From: Halocatena salina
GTDB lineage: Archaea > Halobacteriota > Halobacteria > Halobacteriales > Haloarculaceae
Direction: 5' to 3'
Length of the DNA stretch: 64,000 nucleotides
NCBI RefSeq assembly: GCF_023115355.1
Contig: NZ_CP096019.1
Location: 1,798,001-1,862,000 of the forward strand
The translations under genes and the position numbers were made by a program. Under the pieces are notes generated by a model that searched no databases, was not told where the DNA came from, and saw only the letters and a list, made by a program, of their open reading frames with translations. Shown piece after piece: positions 52,259-59,643 of the stretch; positions within the stretch are counted from its first letter, which is position 1; each line of letters starts with the position of its first letter.

Positions 52259-52726
52259 TCACTCACTCCATCCGTCGCGGTCGAATCGCTGTAGCGCCGT
52301 CATCAGTTCCTCTGGGCGTTGTGTTCCCACGAACAGGTCTCGATCGTCCCGTCGAATTCTGACTCCGTCGGTTCCAGCGACGGTGTACGTCCACCCCGCA
52401 CGCGTCCACCCCACGCCGTAGCTGCTTGCCGAGAGCTGGACCTGTTCGACCGATTCGATCTCCGAAAACGGAACCCATCGTGCCCGGAGATGAAACGGGA
52501 ACAACTGAACCGAGAGACCGCTCTCTGTCACTTCAGCCGTGAGCCGCGCGGGAACGAACAACGCGAGCGGAGCCAAAGCGACCACGGTTCCGAGCAACAC
52601 CCCCCGAACACCCATTTCGACGCTCAACACGACCGGTACTGGCACTCCGGCTACGACGATCAGCATGGAGATACACGGCTCGAACCGTTGTTCTTCACTG
52701 AACACGGGGACTTCTGGGACAGCCAC
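52259..52726 (-). CDS. Membrane protein with PH-like domain (DUF6141-like)
   Basis: A 155-aa protein with two adjacent hydrophobic helices (residues 19-59) followed by a small beta-rich domain (FPFHLRARWVPFSEIESVEQVQ and TYTVAGTDGVRIRRDDRDLFVG) typical of bacterial/archaeal PH-like domains attached to membrane anchors. It ends with a helical TQRPEELMTALQRF. It may sense or scaffold at the membrane. Function unknown. Divergent from the DUF5787 gene with 78 bases between starts. Confidence 0.65.
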   Translation of the reverse strand: MAVPEVPVFSEEQRFEPCISMLIVVAGVPVPVVLSVEMGVRGVLLGTVVALAPLALFVPARLTAEVTESGLSVQLFPFHLRARWVPFSEIESVEQVQLSASSYGVGWTRAGWTYTVAGTDGVRIRRDDRDLFVGTQRPEELMTALQRFDRDGWSE

Positions 52727-52804
52727 AGTTCGAAATTATCATTTTGATGCTCAAATATTTTGTCACGACGTGCGGCTTTTGCTTGTTCCACTCCAACGCC
52801 TACT

Positions 52805-53785
52805 GTGCGCGAGTTCGGGTTCGAGATGGTTCTCTGTGGCATGCTTGAAGGCGGTGATCCACCGCTGATCGTGAGCCGACAGCTCGGAGCGAGTACGCGC
52901 GGTCGTCGAGTCGTCGACATTCTCACCGTCACGCCCGGCCCGGAGTTCGACGCCCGCACGACGATCACCGCTGAATCCATCCCCGAAGCGGCCATCACCG
53001 CCGACGTGGGCGTCGGTCGCTTTCGATACTGGAAGGACTGTTTCGACTGTCACCCCGATCGCGCCCGTCGGGCCACGGAGCGCGCCATCGAGATCGGCTT
53101 TTTCGAGCACGAGCGACGAAGCGGGCGGACGCACGTCCGCCAAACCGCGCGCTATCCCGACTGGTTCGGGACGCTACGAGCCATCGAGAACAAACCCGAT
53201 CTCGATCGACCGGGCGAGTTGGCTCGACAGCTCCGGACTGACGTTAGCCTCGCGGTTTGTGACGAAGTGATCCTCGCAACCCGATCCCACGTCACCGGCG
53301 CGCATCTGAACCGTATCCCTTCGGAGGTGGGCGTCTGGCGGTTCGATCCCGACACTGGCGAACGCGACGTCATCCGTGCACCTGAACGGCTCTCGATCGA
53401 TAGTGGCATTGAGCCTCTCGAACGACACCCCTCCCGCACTGACATCGCCGTGGTGAACGCCGACGAAACTGCTCGCCTCAGACGACAGCTCGCCGAACGT
53501 GCTTACGGCAAGGGGTGGCGCGTCGAATTTCCCTCGTGTCCCCACGTGGAGAACTGGACAGTGCCCCCCGCGAGCAACGAGAGCGCGAGTGTCGACGGCG
53601 TTCCCTACTGCACCCGGCAACGACGGATCGTCCGGCCATCAGATGCTTGTAATTCCCCTCCATCCGCCGATTCCGATGTCGATCTGAGATCGCTGCGAGA
53701 TCGACACTCGCCGTGGGTTCGGAATCCACCGGGAACTGCCACTACTCAGTCCTCGCTCGCTCACTTTCGAACGAATCAGCGGTAA
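52805..53785 (+). CDS. DUF5787 protein with PD-(D/E)XK nuclease-like motif
   Basis: A 326-aa haloarchaeal protein annotated as DUF5787, function unknown. I notice a PD-(D/E)XK-like signature: D38 at the end of strand RRVVDIL, E128-N-K130 in LRAIENKPDL, followed by a helix with Q142 (ELARQLRTDV) and a hydrophobic strand (DEVILATRS). This is the order of catalytic residues in restriction-endonuclease-fold nucleases. A cysteine pair (DCFDC) sits at residues 78-82 and the tail beyond 260 is poorly conserved. The GTG at 52805 gives REFGFEMVLCG, the family's N-terminus. Confidence 0.7.
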   Translation: MREFGFEMVLCGMLEGGDPPLIVSRQLGASTRGRRVVDILTVTPGPEFDARTTITAESIPEAAITADVGVGRFRYWKDCFDCHPDRARRATERAIEIGFFEHERRSGRTHVRQTARYPDWFGTLRAIENKPDLDRPGELARQLRTDVSLAVCDEVILATRSHVTGAHLNRIPSEVGVWRFDPDTGERDVIRAPERLSIDSGIEPLERHPSRTDIAVVNADETARLRRQLAERAYGKGWRVEFPSCPHVENWTVPPASNESASVDGVPYCTRQRRIVRPSDACNSPPSADSDVDLRSLRDRHSPWVRNPPGTATTQSSLAHFRTNQR

Positions 53786-54007
53786 ACGCAGTCGTCTGTT
53801 AGGTATGTTTTCGTATACGTTCCGAAAGCTCTTTGAGGTAGTTTAGGCTATCCAAAAACAGAGACCGAATGGTGATCGAAACGGCTGTGTCACCCAACCG
53901 CACGGCACGGTGCGATGGGCGGGACCTCGACGGCGTCGGGCACGCGGCTCACGAACCACGGGATCCGGGAAACCGATGCACGAAACGGAGTTCCAGACGG
54001 TGATTTG

Positions 54008-54877
54008 ATGTCCGATACAGAACACGTGGGTGGGGTCACGGAACCGAACGAGAACAGGGACGGAGCGTATCACACCGGTGTGGATGATACCGAAAGCGCG
54101 CTTCATGGCAAGGATCTATCTATTTCGTATCCGACGAGCGACGGTCCCGTAGTGGAGTGTGACCGCATCGACGTTCCCGAGGGAGCGATCACGGCGCTGG
54201 TCGGTCCCAACGGGAGCGGCAAAAGCACGCTGTTGAAAGCGCTGTCCGATCATCTCGCGCCAGATAGCGGCTCAGTCGTGTTGAACGGACGTGAGATCCA
54301 GCAGTACGGAAGCAAGGAGCTAGCGCGTGCGCTCGGCCATCTTTCCCAAGAGAACGAGTCGCCCGAGAGTTTGACGGTGGGTGATCTCGTCGCTCACGGG
54401 CGGTATCCCCACCGTGGCTTTTTCGATGCCGTCAGTGACAGCGACCGCGAGGCGATCGATCGAGCGCTTGATCTGGCCGGTGTCGAACACCTCCGAGAGA
54501 CGGAGATCGGAAACCTCAGTGGTGGGCAAAAACAGCTCGCGTGGATCGCCATGGTGCTCGCTCAGGAAACCGATACGCTGTTGCTCGATGAACCGACCAC
54601 GTTTCTCGATCTCCACCACCAGCTTCGCGTGATGGAGACGATCAGTCGACTCAACGAGACCGAAGGGGTAACCGTAGCGATCGTGCTCCACGACATCGCA
54701 CAGGCGGCTCGGTTTGCGGATTATCTCATCGCGCTCGATGACGGTGCCGTCTACGATTGGGGACCGCCACGGGAGGTAGTGACCGAGGAGTTGCTGGCGG
54801 ACGTCTTCAAGATCGACGCCGCCGTCACCTACGGACCCGATCCCCAGATCCTCCCGAAACGATCCATCACCGAGTAG
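54008..54877 (+). CDS. ABC transporter ATP-binding protein (iron-siderophore/B12 type)
   Basis: A 289-aa ATPase of the FecE/BtuD group. Walker A GPNGSGKSTLL (about residues 77-87), Q-loop LSQENESPESLTVGD, signature LSGGQKQLAW, Walker B TLLLDEPTTFLDLHH and the switch histidine in IVLHDIAQAA are all present. An unusual N-terminal stretch of about 45 polar and acidic residues precedes the domain. No permease or binding-protein gene is next to it, so it must pair with one encoded elsewhere. Followed after 63 bases by a flavoprotein gene on the same strand. Confidence 0.85.
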   Translation: MSDTEHVGGVTEPNENRDGAYHTGVDDTESALHGKDLSISYPTSDGPVVECDRIDVPEGAITALVGPNGSGKSTLLKALSDHLAPDSGSVVLNGREIQQYGSKELARALGHLSQENESPESLTVGDLVAHGRYPHRGFFDAVSDSDREAIDRALDLAGVEHLRETEIGNLSGGQKQLAWIAMVLAQETDTLLLDEPTTFLDLHHQLRVMETISRLNETEGVTVAIVLHDIAQAARFADYLIALDDGAVYDWGPPREVVTEELLADVFKIDAAVTYGPDPQILPKRSITE

Positions 54878-54940
54878 TATGTATCGAACACCACACCGCG
54901 TTGTCGGCTTCGTATCGCCGTTCGGTAGCATCTTGTCACG

Positions 54941-55843
54941 ATGAGCACACAACCCACTGGCCAGAAATCGGACGAACCAAGCACAGATGAATACGACGTG
55001 GCGATCGTCGGCGGCGGTGCCTCCGGGCTGGCTGCGGCCGTGTTCACCGCCCGGTATGGGTTCGAGACGGTCGTGTTCGACCGCGGACCGTCCGCGATCC
55101 ACCGCTGTTACAGCATCGGGAACTATCTCGGCTTTCTCGGTATCGATCCAGCGGCGTTTCTCGAACTCGGGCGCGCGCACGCCCAGTACGAAGGCAGTGA
55201 GATCGTCGATGATTTCGTCGTGTCGGTCGAGCGAGACGCTGATACGGACGGATTTCGGCTACGCACTCAGGACGGCTGTGATCTCACTGCCTCCTCGGTG
55301 ATCGCCGCCTCGGCGTACAACGCGGACTATCTGAGCGAACTCGATGGCGGGGAGTTTCACGAGTCGGGCACCCATCCCGTCGACTGTGAGGAGGCGACTG
55401 GACGAACGGCGATCGATGGGCTGTACGTCGCTGGCTGGCTGTCGGGCAGCCCCCATCAGGTGCTCATCAGCGCGGGCCACGGTGCCCGCGTCGCCAAATC
55501 ACTGATCGAGGACCGTCGCTTGGCAAACGGCTTTTGGGAGGAGGTCGCCCAGTACTGGGACTGGCAGGTCGAAGGCGGCACGTACGGAGATGAGTCGTGG
55601 CGACAGCACATCGACGACTGGGTCGAAGAGACGATTCCAGACGACAAATCCATCTCCGAGGAGCGACGCGAGCGTGTCACCGAGGCGGTCACCGAGGAAC
55701 GGCTGGATTTCCAGCTCTCGGACGCAGAACGGGAACAGCGAATGGCCGACGGAACCACACTGCTCCGTGAACACGTGCTCGGAGAGGACCCACAACAACA
55801 GGACCCAAAACAAAAACAGGATCACGAACAGCTCGAAGCCTGA
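54941..55843 (+). CDS. Thioredoxin reductase-like FAD oxidoreductase
   Basis: A 300-aa flavoprotein. FAD-binding VAIVGGGASGLAAAVF (residues 20-35) and the C-terminal FAD motif GLYVAGWLSGSPHQVLISAG are present. There is no CxxC redox pair, and the middle NADPH domain seems to be reduced or missing, so it is not a true thioredoxin reductase. The C-terminal 70 residues are charged and end in a glutamine-rich tail. Following an iron-type ABC ATPase, it might reduce a ferric complex, but this is inference from proximity only. Confidence 0.75.
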   Translation: MSTQPTGQKSDEPSTDEYDVAIVGGGASGLAAAVFTARYGFETVVFDRGPSAIHRCYSIGNYLGFLGIDPAAFLELGRAHAQYEGSEIVDDFVVSVERDADTDGFRLRTQDGCDLTASSVIAASAYNADYLSELDGGEFHESGTHPVDCEEATGRTAIDGLYVAGWLSGSPHQVLISAGHGARVAKSLIEDRRLANGFWEEVAQYWDWQVEGGTYGDESWRQHIDDWVEETIPDDKSISEERRERVTEAVTEERLDFQLSDAEREQRMADGTTLLREHVLGEDPQQQDPKQKQDHEQLEA

Positions 55844-55849
55844 GCACCC

Positions 55850-56022
55850 ACCTTTTTTGCGCTCGGGTGGCCTTCGGCCACCACTCCCGCAAAAAATCTG
55901 CATTGCAAGAGCGAAGCTCTTGCAGGCTCCCACTCGCTTCGCTCGCGGGAAGACCAAAAAAAGCCGCTCGCTGACGCTCGCGGGGAGTAACCTGTACGCT
56001 CCGCCTCCACAACCGCTGACTC
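55850..56022 (-). repeat. Palindrome-rich dispersed repeat, copy 2 (inverted)
   Basis: Opposite-orientation copy of the element at 24140-24350. Palindrome arms TGCAAGAGC and GCTCTTGCA at 55904-55912 and 55916-55924; a second perfect hairpin GGTGGCC-TTC-GGCCACC at 55866-55882. Minus-strand order GCGGAGCG, CAGG, CCGCGAGCG, GAGCGGCTTTTTTT, GTCTTCCCGCGAGCG matches copy 1, but the middle is shorter by about 40 bases. It separates two convergent genes and could end both transcripts. Confidence 0.7.
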
Positions 56023-56030
56023 TGTTGTTT

Positions 56031-56564
56031 TTAGTCGTCTGCGTGGACGACTGGAGCCTCGCCAGCGATACGCGCGACCTCTGGATACTGCTGGCGCAGG
56101 CTATCGAGATCGCCGCGCTGGCGATAGTGGCAGTACGCCGCCAACGTTGTGACCAACGCGGCGGGTGCACTCCCCGCCTCGGACTGTTCAGTCACCTCGG
56201 CTGGCTCTCGATCGTTTTCGGGTGTGAACACCGACTGCACGACGGTGCCATCACGCTGTTCGTGATACCGCACTCGGCCGCCGTTCTCGAACCACCCGGC
56301 GACGACCAACTCTTTTGCCGCGTCGTAGCGCGTAACGTTCGCAATACTGGGCAGGTCGTCGTACTCCAGTTGTGATCGGCCAAGCCCGGCGGTCGCCAGT
56401 ATCTCCTCGATCTGCGTCGCATGGGGACAGCCTGTACTCCGGCACGGTCTACACCACGTTCCTGTCCCCACGTCCACGACGTGGTACAGCTCCGCTTTCG
56501 AGATCGTCGAGAGGTTTACCGACTCACCCAGCCGATCCCAAAACTGAAACACTGGCAACGTCAT
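56031..56564 (-). CDS. Unrecognised cysteine-motif protein, second gene of a two-gene operon
   Basis: A 177-aa cytoplasmic protein without a family I know. The notable part is WCRPCRSTGCPHATQIEEIL (about residues 38-57), a compact C-x2-C-x4-C cluster that may bind metal or a cluster. The middle is beta-like (YHEQRDGTVVQSVFT) and the C-terminus helical (LAAYCHYRQRGDLDSLRQQY). Its ATG at 56564 overlaps the stop of the upstream 48-aa zinc protein (ATGA), which fixes the start and shows translational coupling. A radical-type or DNA-binding role cannot be claimed. Confidence 0.65.
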   Translation of the reverse strand: MTLPVFQFWDRLGESVNLSTISKAELYHVVDVGTGTWCRPCRSTGCPHATQIEEILATAGLGRSQLEYDDLPSIANVTRYDAAKELVVAGWFENGGRVRYHEQRDGTVVQSVFTPENDREPAEVTEQSEAGSAPAALVTTLAAYCHYRQRGDLDSLRQQYPEVARIAGEAPVVHADD

Positions 56565-56707
56565 CGACGGCCCTCCAATAGGGGGCAATCAACCCGATGT
56601 GCGTACCGCGACCGAACCGGCCGCCCACAGTTCCGACACCGCTGGCGCTGTTTGGTTTTCTGATACGATTCGACACCGTTACATGTCTCTGCTTCGTTCC
56701 CAATCAT
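56561..56707 (-). CDS. 48-aa zinc-finger protein coupled to the next gene
   Basis: Tiny protein too short for normal gene callers: the N-terminal half is polar (CNGVESYQKTKQRQ), then CRNC at residues 24-27 and, after GRPVRSRYAHRVD, a cysteine at 41 with a nearby histidine. A zinc finger of the CxxC...H/C kind is likely, and the basic region suggests nucleic-acid binding. The stop codon overlaps the following start in ATGA, strong evidence that both are real genes. Confidence 0.6.
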   Translation of the reverse strand: MIGNEAETCNGVESYQKTKQRQRCRNCGRPVRSRYAHRVDCPLLEGRR

Positions 56708-57001
56708 GGGTTTTCCTCTAGCGAGAACCCCAGCGTCGGGTGCCTCTACACCCGGCGCGTTTCAATGAACGCGCCCCGTCTCGTGGCTGGCGTTCCCATT
56801 TATCGTTCGTTACTCCATCACATATAAAGGTACTGATGAAATGAGGTTATTATAATATAGCAACATTTTCTTTAAGGCCGTACAGGAGACCTGCATCCCC
56901 AAGATATCACCACACACCGATCTCGGATATAAGGTGATATTCATCACCTCCGAAGAATCTCTTCCCTTTATAGAACCACTATACATCAACCAATAGATCG
57001 A
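56708..57001. other. Spacer with hairpins and AT-rich sequence
   Basis: After the hairpins at 56737-56775 the sequence becomes AT-rich (56820-57000). No gene seen. It separates two minus-strand genes and probably holds the promoter of the 48-aa gene. Confidence 0.4.
56737..56775. repeat. Two adjacent perfect hairpins
   Basis: CGGGTG-CCTCTA-CACCCG (56737-56754) followed directly by GGCGCGTT-TCAATG-AACGCGCC (56754-56775). They lie just upstream of the 48-aa zinc protein gene on its strand. They may be an RNA structure in its leader, a terminator, or the end of a mobile element; hairpins with a TTCAATGAA centre are reminiscent of IS200/IS605 ends, but I cannot confirm this. Confidence 0.4.
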
Positions 57002-57547
57002 CTATCCCCTGCGCGGAAGATATGAGAGTCCAAAAATTATAATAGCAGTTAGCAAGCTGAGAGTTATGACAGCCCACAATCCACGAAATCGCTCGTTGAG
57101 AGCGTTAGTCGAGGAAAGTTCCTGACTATGAACTTCACTGGTCATCAGTTTCACAGAATTGTTATTTGGATAATAGGCACCATACTCGTTACCACCCAAC
57201 GTTACAGTATCTGTGCTAGGCGTGTACGAGACCGTTGTCGGTAAGCCACTACGTATTACCAACATAGTGATCGAATCAGAATCAGAGAAACCAATCGATT
57301 CTCCACTCCCCGGGCTTTTAAAGGATGCTGAGCGCAAAACATTTCCACTATCGTCCGTGGATGTGGATATATCTGAGACTGTATACTGTTGACCGTTAAC
57401 CGAAAAGTTATCACCTTTCTGTAGAGAATACTCTGGAGAGTCACTCACGGGGACTGTCGTGGCAGTGTTGACAGCCATCGTGATACCACTTCCCACCACA
57501 ACTACGATGAGAAACAGGCCATACAAAGCAACTGCTCGACGTTGCAT
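57002..57547 (-). CDS. Exported or membrane-anchored hypothetical protein, AT-rich gene
   Basis: A 181-aa protein with a hydrophobic N-terminal helix (ALYGLFLIVVVVGSGI) and a second one near the C-terminus (WAVITLSLLTAIIIFGLSYL) followed by LPRRG. The region between them (residues 27-150) is rich in S, T, G, N and beta-strand-like and is probably outside the cell. No known domain. The base composition and codon use (many A/T-ending codons) are clearly unlike the neighbours, suggesting recent transfer or relaxed selection. Function unknown. Confidence 0.6.
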   Translation of the reverse strand: MQRRAVALYGLFLIVVVVGSGITMAVNTATTVPVSDSPEYSLQKGDNFSVNGQQYTVSDISTSTDDSGNVLRSASFKSPGSGESIGFSDSDSITMLVIRSGLPTTVSYTPSTDTVTLGGNEYGAYYPNNNSVKLMTSEVHSQELSSTNALNERFRGLWAVITLSLLTAIIIFGLSYLPRRG

Positions 57548-57776
57548 ATCTCAATAGAAACATAAGGTACACATAATAATGACGATTGCATTTATCGTTT
57601 TCATATCTCACTTGTTGTTATAGCTCATACCGTCAAGAGGGACTCCGCTCCGTTCAATCTCGATTTAGCGGTGTCGTTCTACGATGTTTTCTCACGTACA
57701 GCAAACGAAGTGAACTGGGAGGCAAAGCCAGCCCCAACGGAACACCGTTTTACGCGCTGACGTTCTCCGTCTTCGT

Positions 57777-59558
57777 ATGACCGACCCGGCGACAGAGGGA
57801 CACGATGCCCCTCAAGCAGTCGGACGTAGTCCGGCGACACTCGACGTGACGATCGTGGACGGCTACGTCGACGAGCCGGCGCATTTCGGCGTTCCGCCGT
57901 ACATTTCTACGTATCCGCGCTACACTGCTGGCGCGCTCGTCGACGCCGGTGTTCCGAAAGAACGGATCACCTACCACACCATCGACGCGCTCCGGGAGGA
58001 TCCGTCCCGCCGCGAGGACATCGAGACCGCCGATCTGTTCATCTACGTCGGCGGCATGACCGTCCCCGGAAACTACGTGGGCGGGACACCGGCGGAACCG
58101 GAGGAAGTCCGCCGGATGGCGTGGACCGCGACCGGCACGACCCTCGTCGGTGGCCCGGTCCGGTTCGGTGTCGGATCCCAAAACGAAGGGGCAACCGACA
58201 CCGAACGCGACGATCTCGACTACGATTTCGTTGCGAAAGGCGACATCGAGGCCGCTGCCTACGATCTCGTCACGAACGGGCTGGAGGGCTTTGGCAACCG
58301 CATCCGAGAGACCGAGGAGGTCACTCGCTGGGCCAGCAAGGGCGCGTTCGTCGTCGAAAGCCACCCCAACCACCCCGACTATCTCATCGCGGAGCTCGAA
58401 ACCGGGCGTGGCTGTCCGTACCGCTGTTCGTTCTGCACGGAGCCGCTGTACGGAAACCCGACGTTCCGCCCGCCCGAAACCGTCGTGAGCGAAGTTAAGG
58501 CACTCGCCGACCACGGGGTGCGCCACTTCCGGCTGGGACGGCAAGCCGATATCCTCGCGTACGGCGGCGACGGCGAACGGCCCAATCCCGACGCGCTCCG
58601 TTCGCTGTACGGCGGGATCCGTGCGGCGATCCCCGACGACGGCCCGAGAACGATCCACCTCGACAATATGAACCCGATCACGATCGTGAACTGGCCCGAA
58701 CTGGCTCGGGAGGGGATTCGGATCATCGCTGAGCACAACACGCCGGGGGATACAGCCGCGTTCGGGCTCGAAAGCGCCGATCCGGTCGTACAGGAGGAGA
58801 ACAACCTCAACGTGAGCGCCGAAGAATGCTTCCAAGCAGTGAAGATCGTGAACGAGGCCGGCGGCTGGCGACCCGGCGAATCGCCCGGCGACGGTCCAAC
58901 GCACGGGACACGAGCCAAACGCCTGCCGAAACTGCTCCCCGGTATCAACCTTCTCCACGGGCTGAAAGGCGAGCGCGAGGAAACGTACGAGCACAATCTG
59001 AACTTTCTCCATGAGGTGTACGACGCGGGACTGATGGTCAGACGGGTGAACATCCGGCAGGTGATGGCCTTCGATGGCACCGACATGAGCGATACGGGCG
59101 CTGAGATCGCCCACGACCACAAACGGCAGTTCAAGCAGTACAAACAGACGGTGCGCGAGGAGATCGACAATCCGATGCTCGAACGGGTCGCCCCCCGAGG
59201 GACCCGTCTGCCGGACGTCCATTTGGAGTATCACAAAGACGGGAAGACGTTCGGTCGCCAGCTCGGAACGTATCCGCTGCTCGTCGCAGTGCCGGGTGAA
59301 CGTCCGTTGGGTCGTTCGATCGACGTCGCCGTCACGGACCATGGCTACCGATCGGTCACCGGCGTTCCATATCCACTCGATCTCAACAGCGCTTCGATGG
59401 ATGAGCTGACCGCGGTTCCGGGTGTCGGACGGAGCCGAGCCGGAACGATCGTCGTGAACCGGCCATACTCCTCGATCGATGACGCCACCGGAGAACTCGA
59501 CGTCGATATTCACGATTTCACGACAGTCGATCGAGCCGGCGAAGGAACGTCATCCTGA
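57777..59558 (+). CDS. Radical SAM protein with C-terminal helix-hairpin-helix
   Basis: A 593-aa protein. The N-terminal part (residues 1-190) resembles the cobalamin-binding-like domain that precedes many radical SAM proteins. The 4Fe-4S motif is GRGCPYRCSFC (CxxxCxxC, about residues 214-221), followed by the TIM-barrel with AFGLESADPVVQEENNLN. The C-terminus carries a helix-hairpin-helix, LNSASMDELTAVPGVGRSRAG (about 540-565), a DNA- or RNA-binding element. The combination suggests a nucleic-acid-modifying radical SAM enzyme of unknown reaction. It is separated from the next gene by 85 bases on the same strand. Confidence 0.75.
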   Translation: MTDPATEGHDAPQAVGRSPATLDVTIVDGYVDEPAHFGVPPYISTYPRYTAGALVDAGVPKERITYHTIDALREDPSRREDIETADLFIYVGGMTVPGNYVGGTPAEPEEVRRMAWTATGTTLVGGPVRFGVGSQNEGATDTERDDLDYDFVAKGDIEAAAYDLVTNGLEGFGNRIRETEEVTRWASKGAFVVESHPNHPDYLIAELETGRGCPYRCSFCTEPLYGNPTFRPPETVVSEVKALADHGVRHFRLGRQADILAYGGDGERPNPDALRSLYGGIRAAIPDDGPRTIHLDNMNPITIVNWPELAREGIRIIAEHNTPGDTAAFGLESADPVVQEENNLNVSAEECFQAVKIVNEAGGWRPGESPGDGPTHGTRAKRLPKLLPGINLLHGLKGEREETYEHNLNFLHEVYDAGLMVRRVNIRQVMAFDGTDMSDTGAEIAHDHKRQFKQYKQTVREEIDNPMLERVAPRGTRLPDVHLEYHKDGKTFGRQLGTYPLLVAVPGERPLGRSIDVAVTDHGYRSVTGVPYPLDLNSASMDELTAVPGVGRSRAGTIVVNRPYSSIDDATGELDVDIHDFTTVDRAGEGTSS

Positions 59559-59643
59559 ACGTCACAGAACGACATCATACCTACGCAACCGTTTTGAATC
59601 TAATGCGGAACGCTCTTTAGGAAGTGTGCTGCACCACACAGCA

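Noticed and set aside
57750-59513. Long minus-strand reading frame (587 codons)
   Set aside because: It is the antisense of the radical SAM gene, which has clear motifs; the minus frame shows none.
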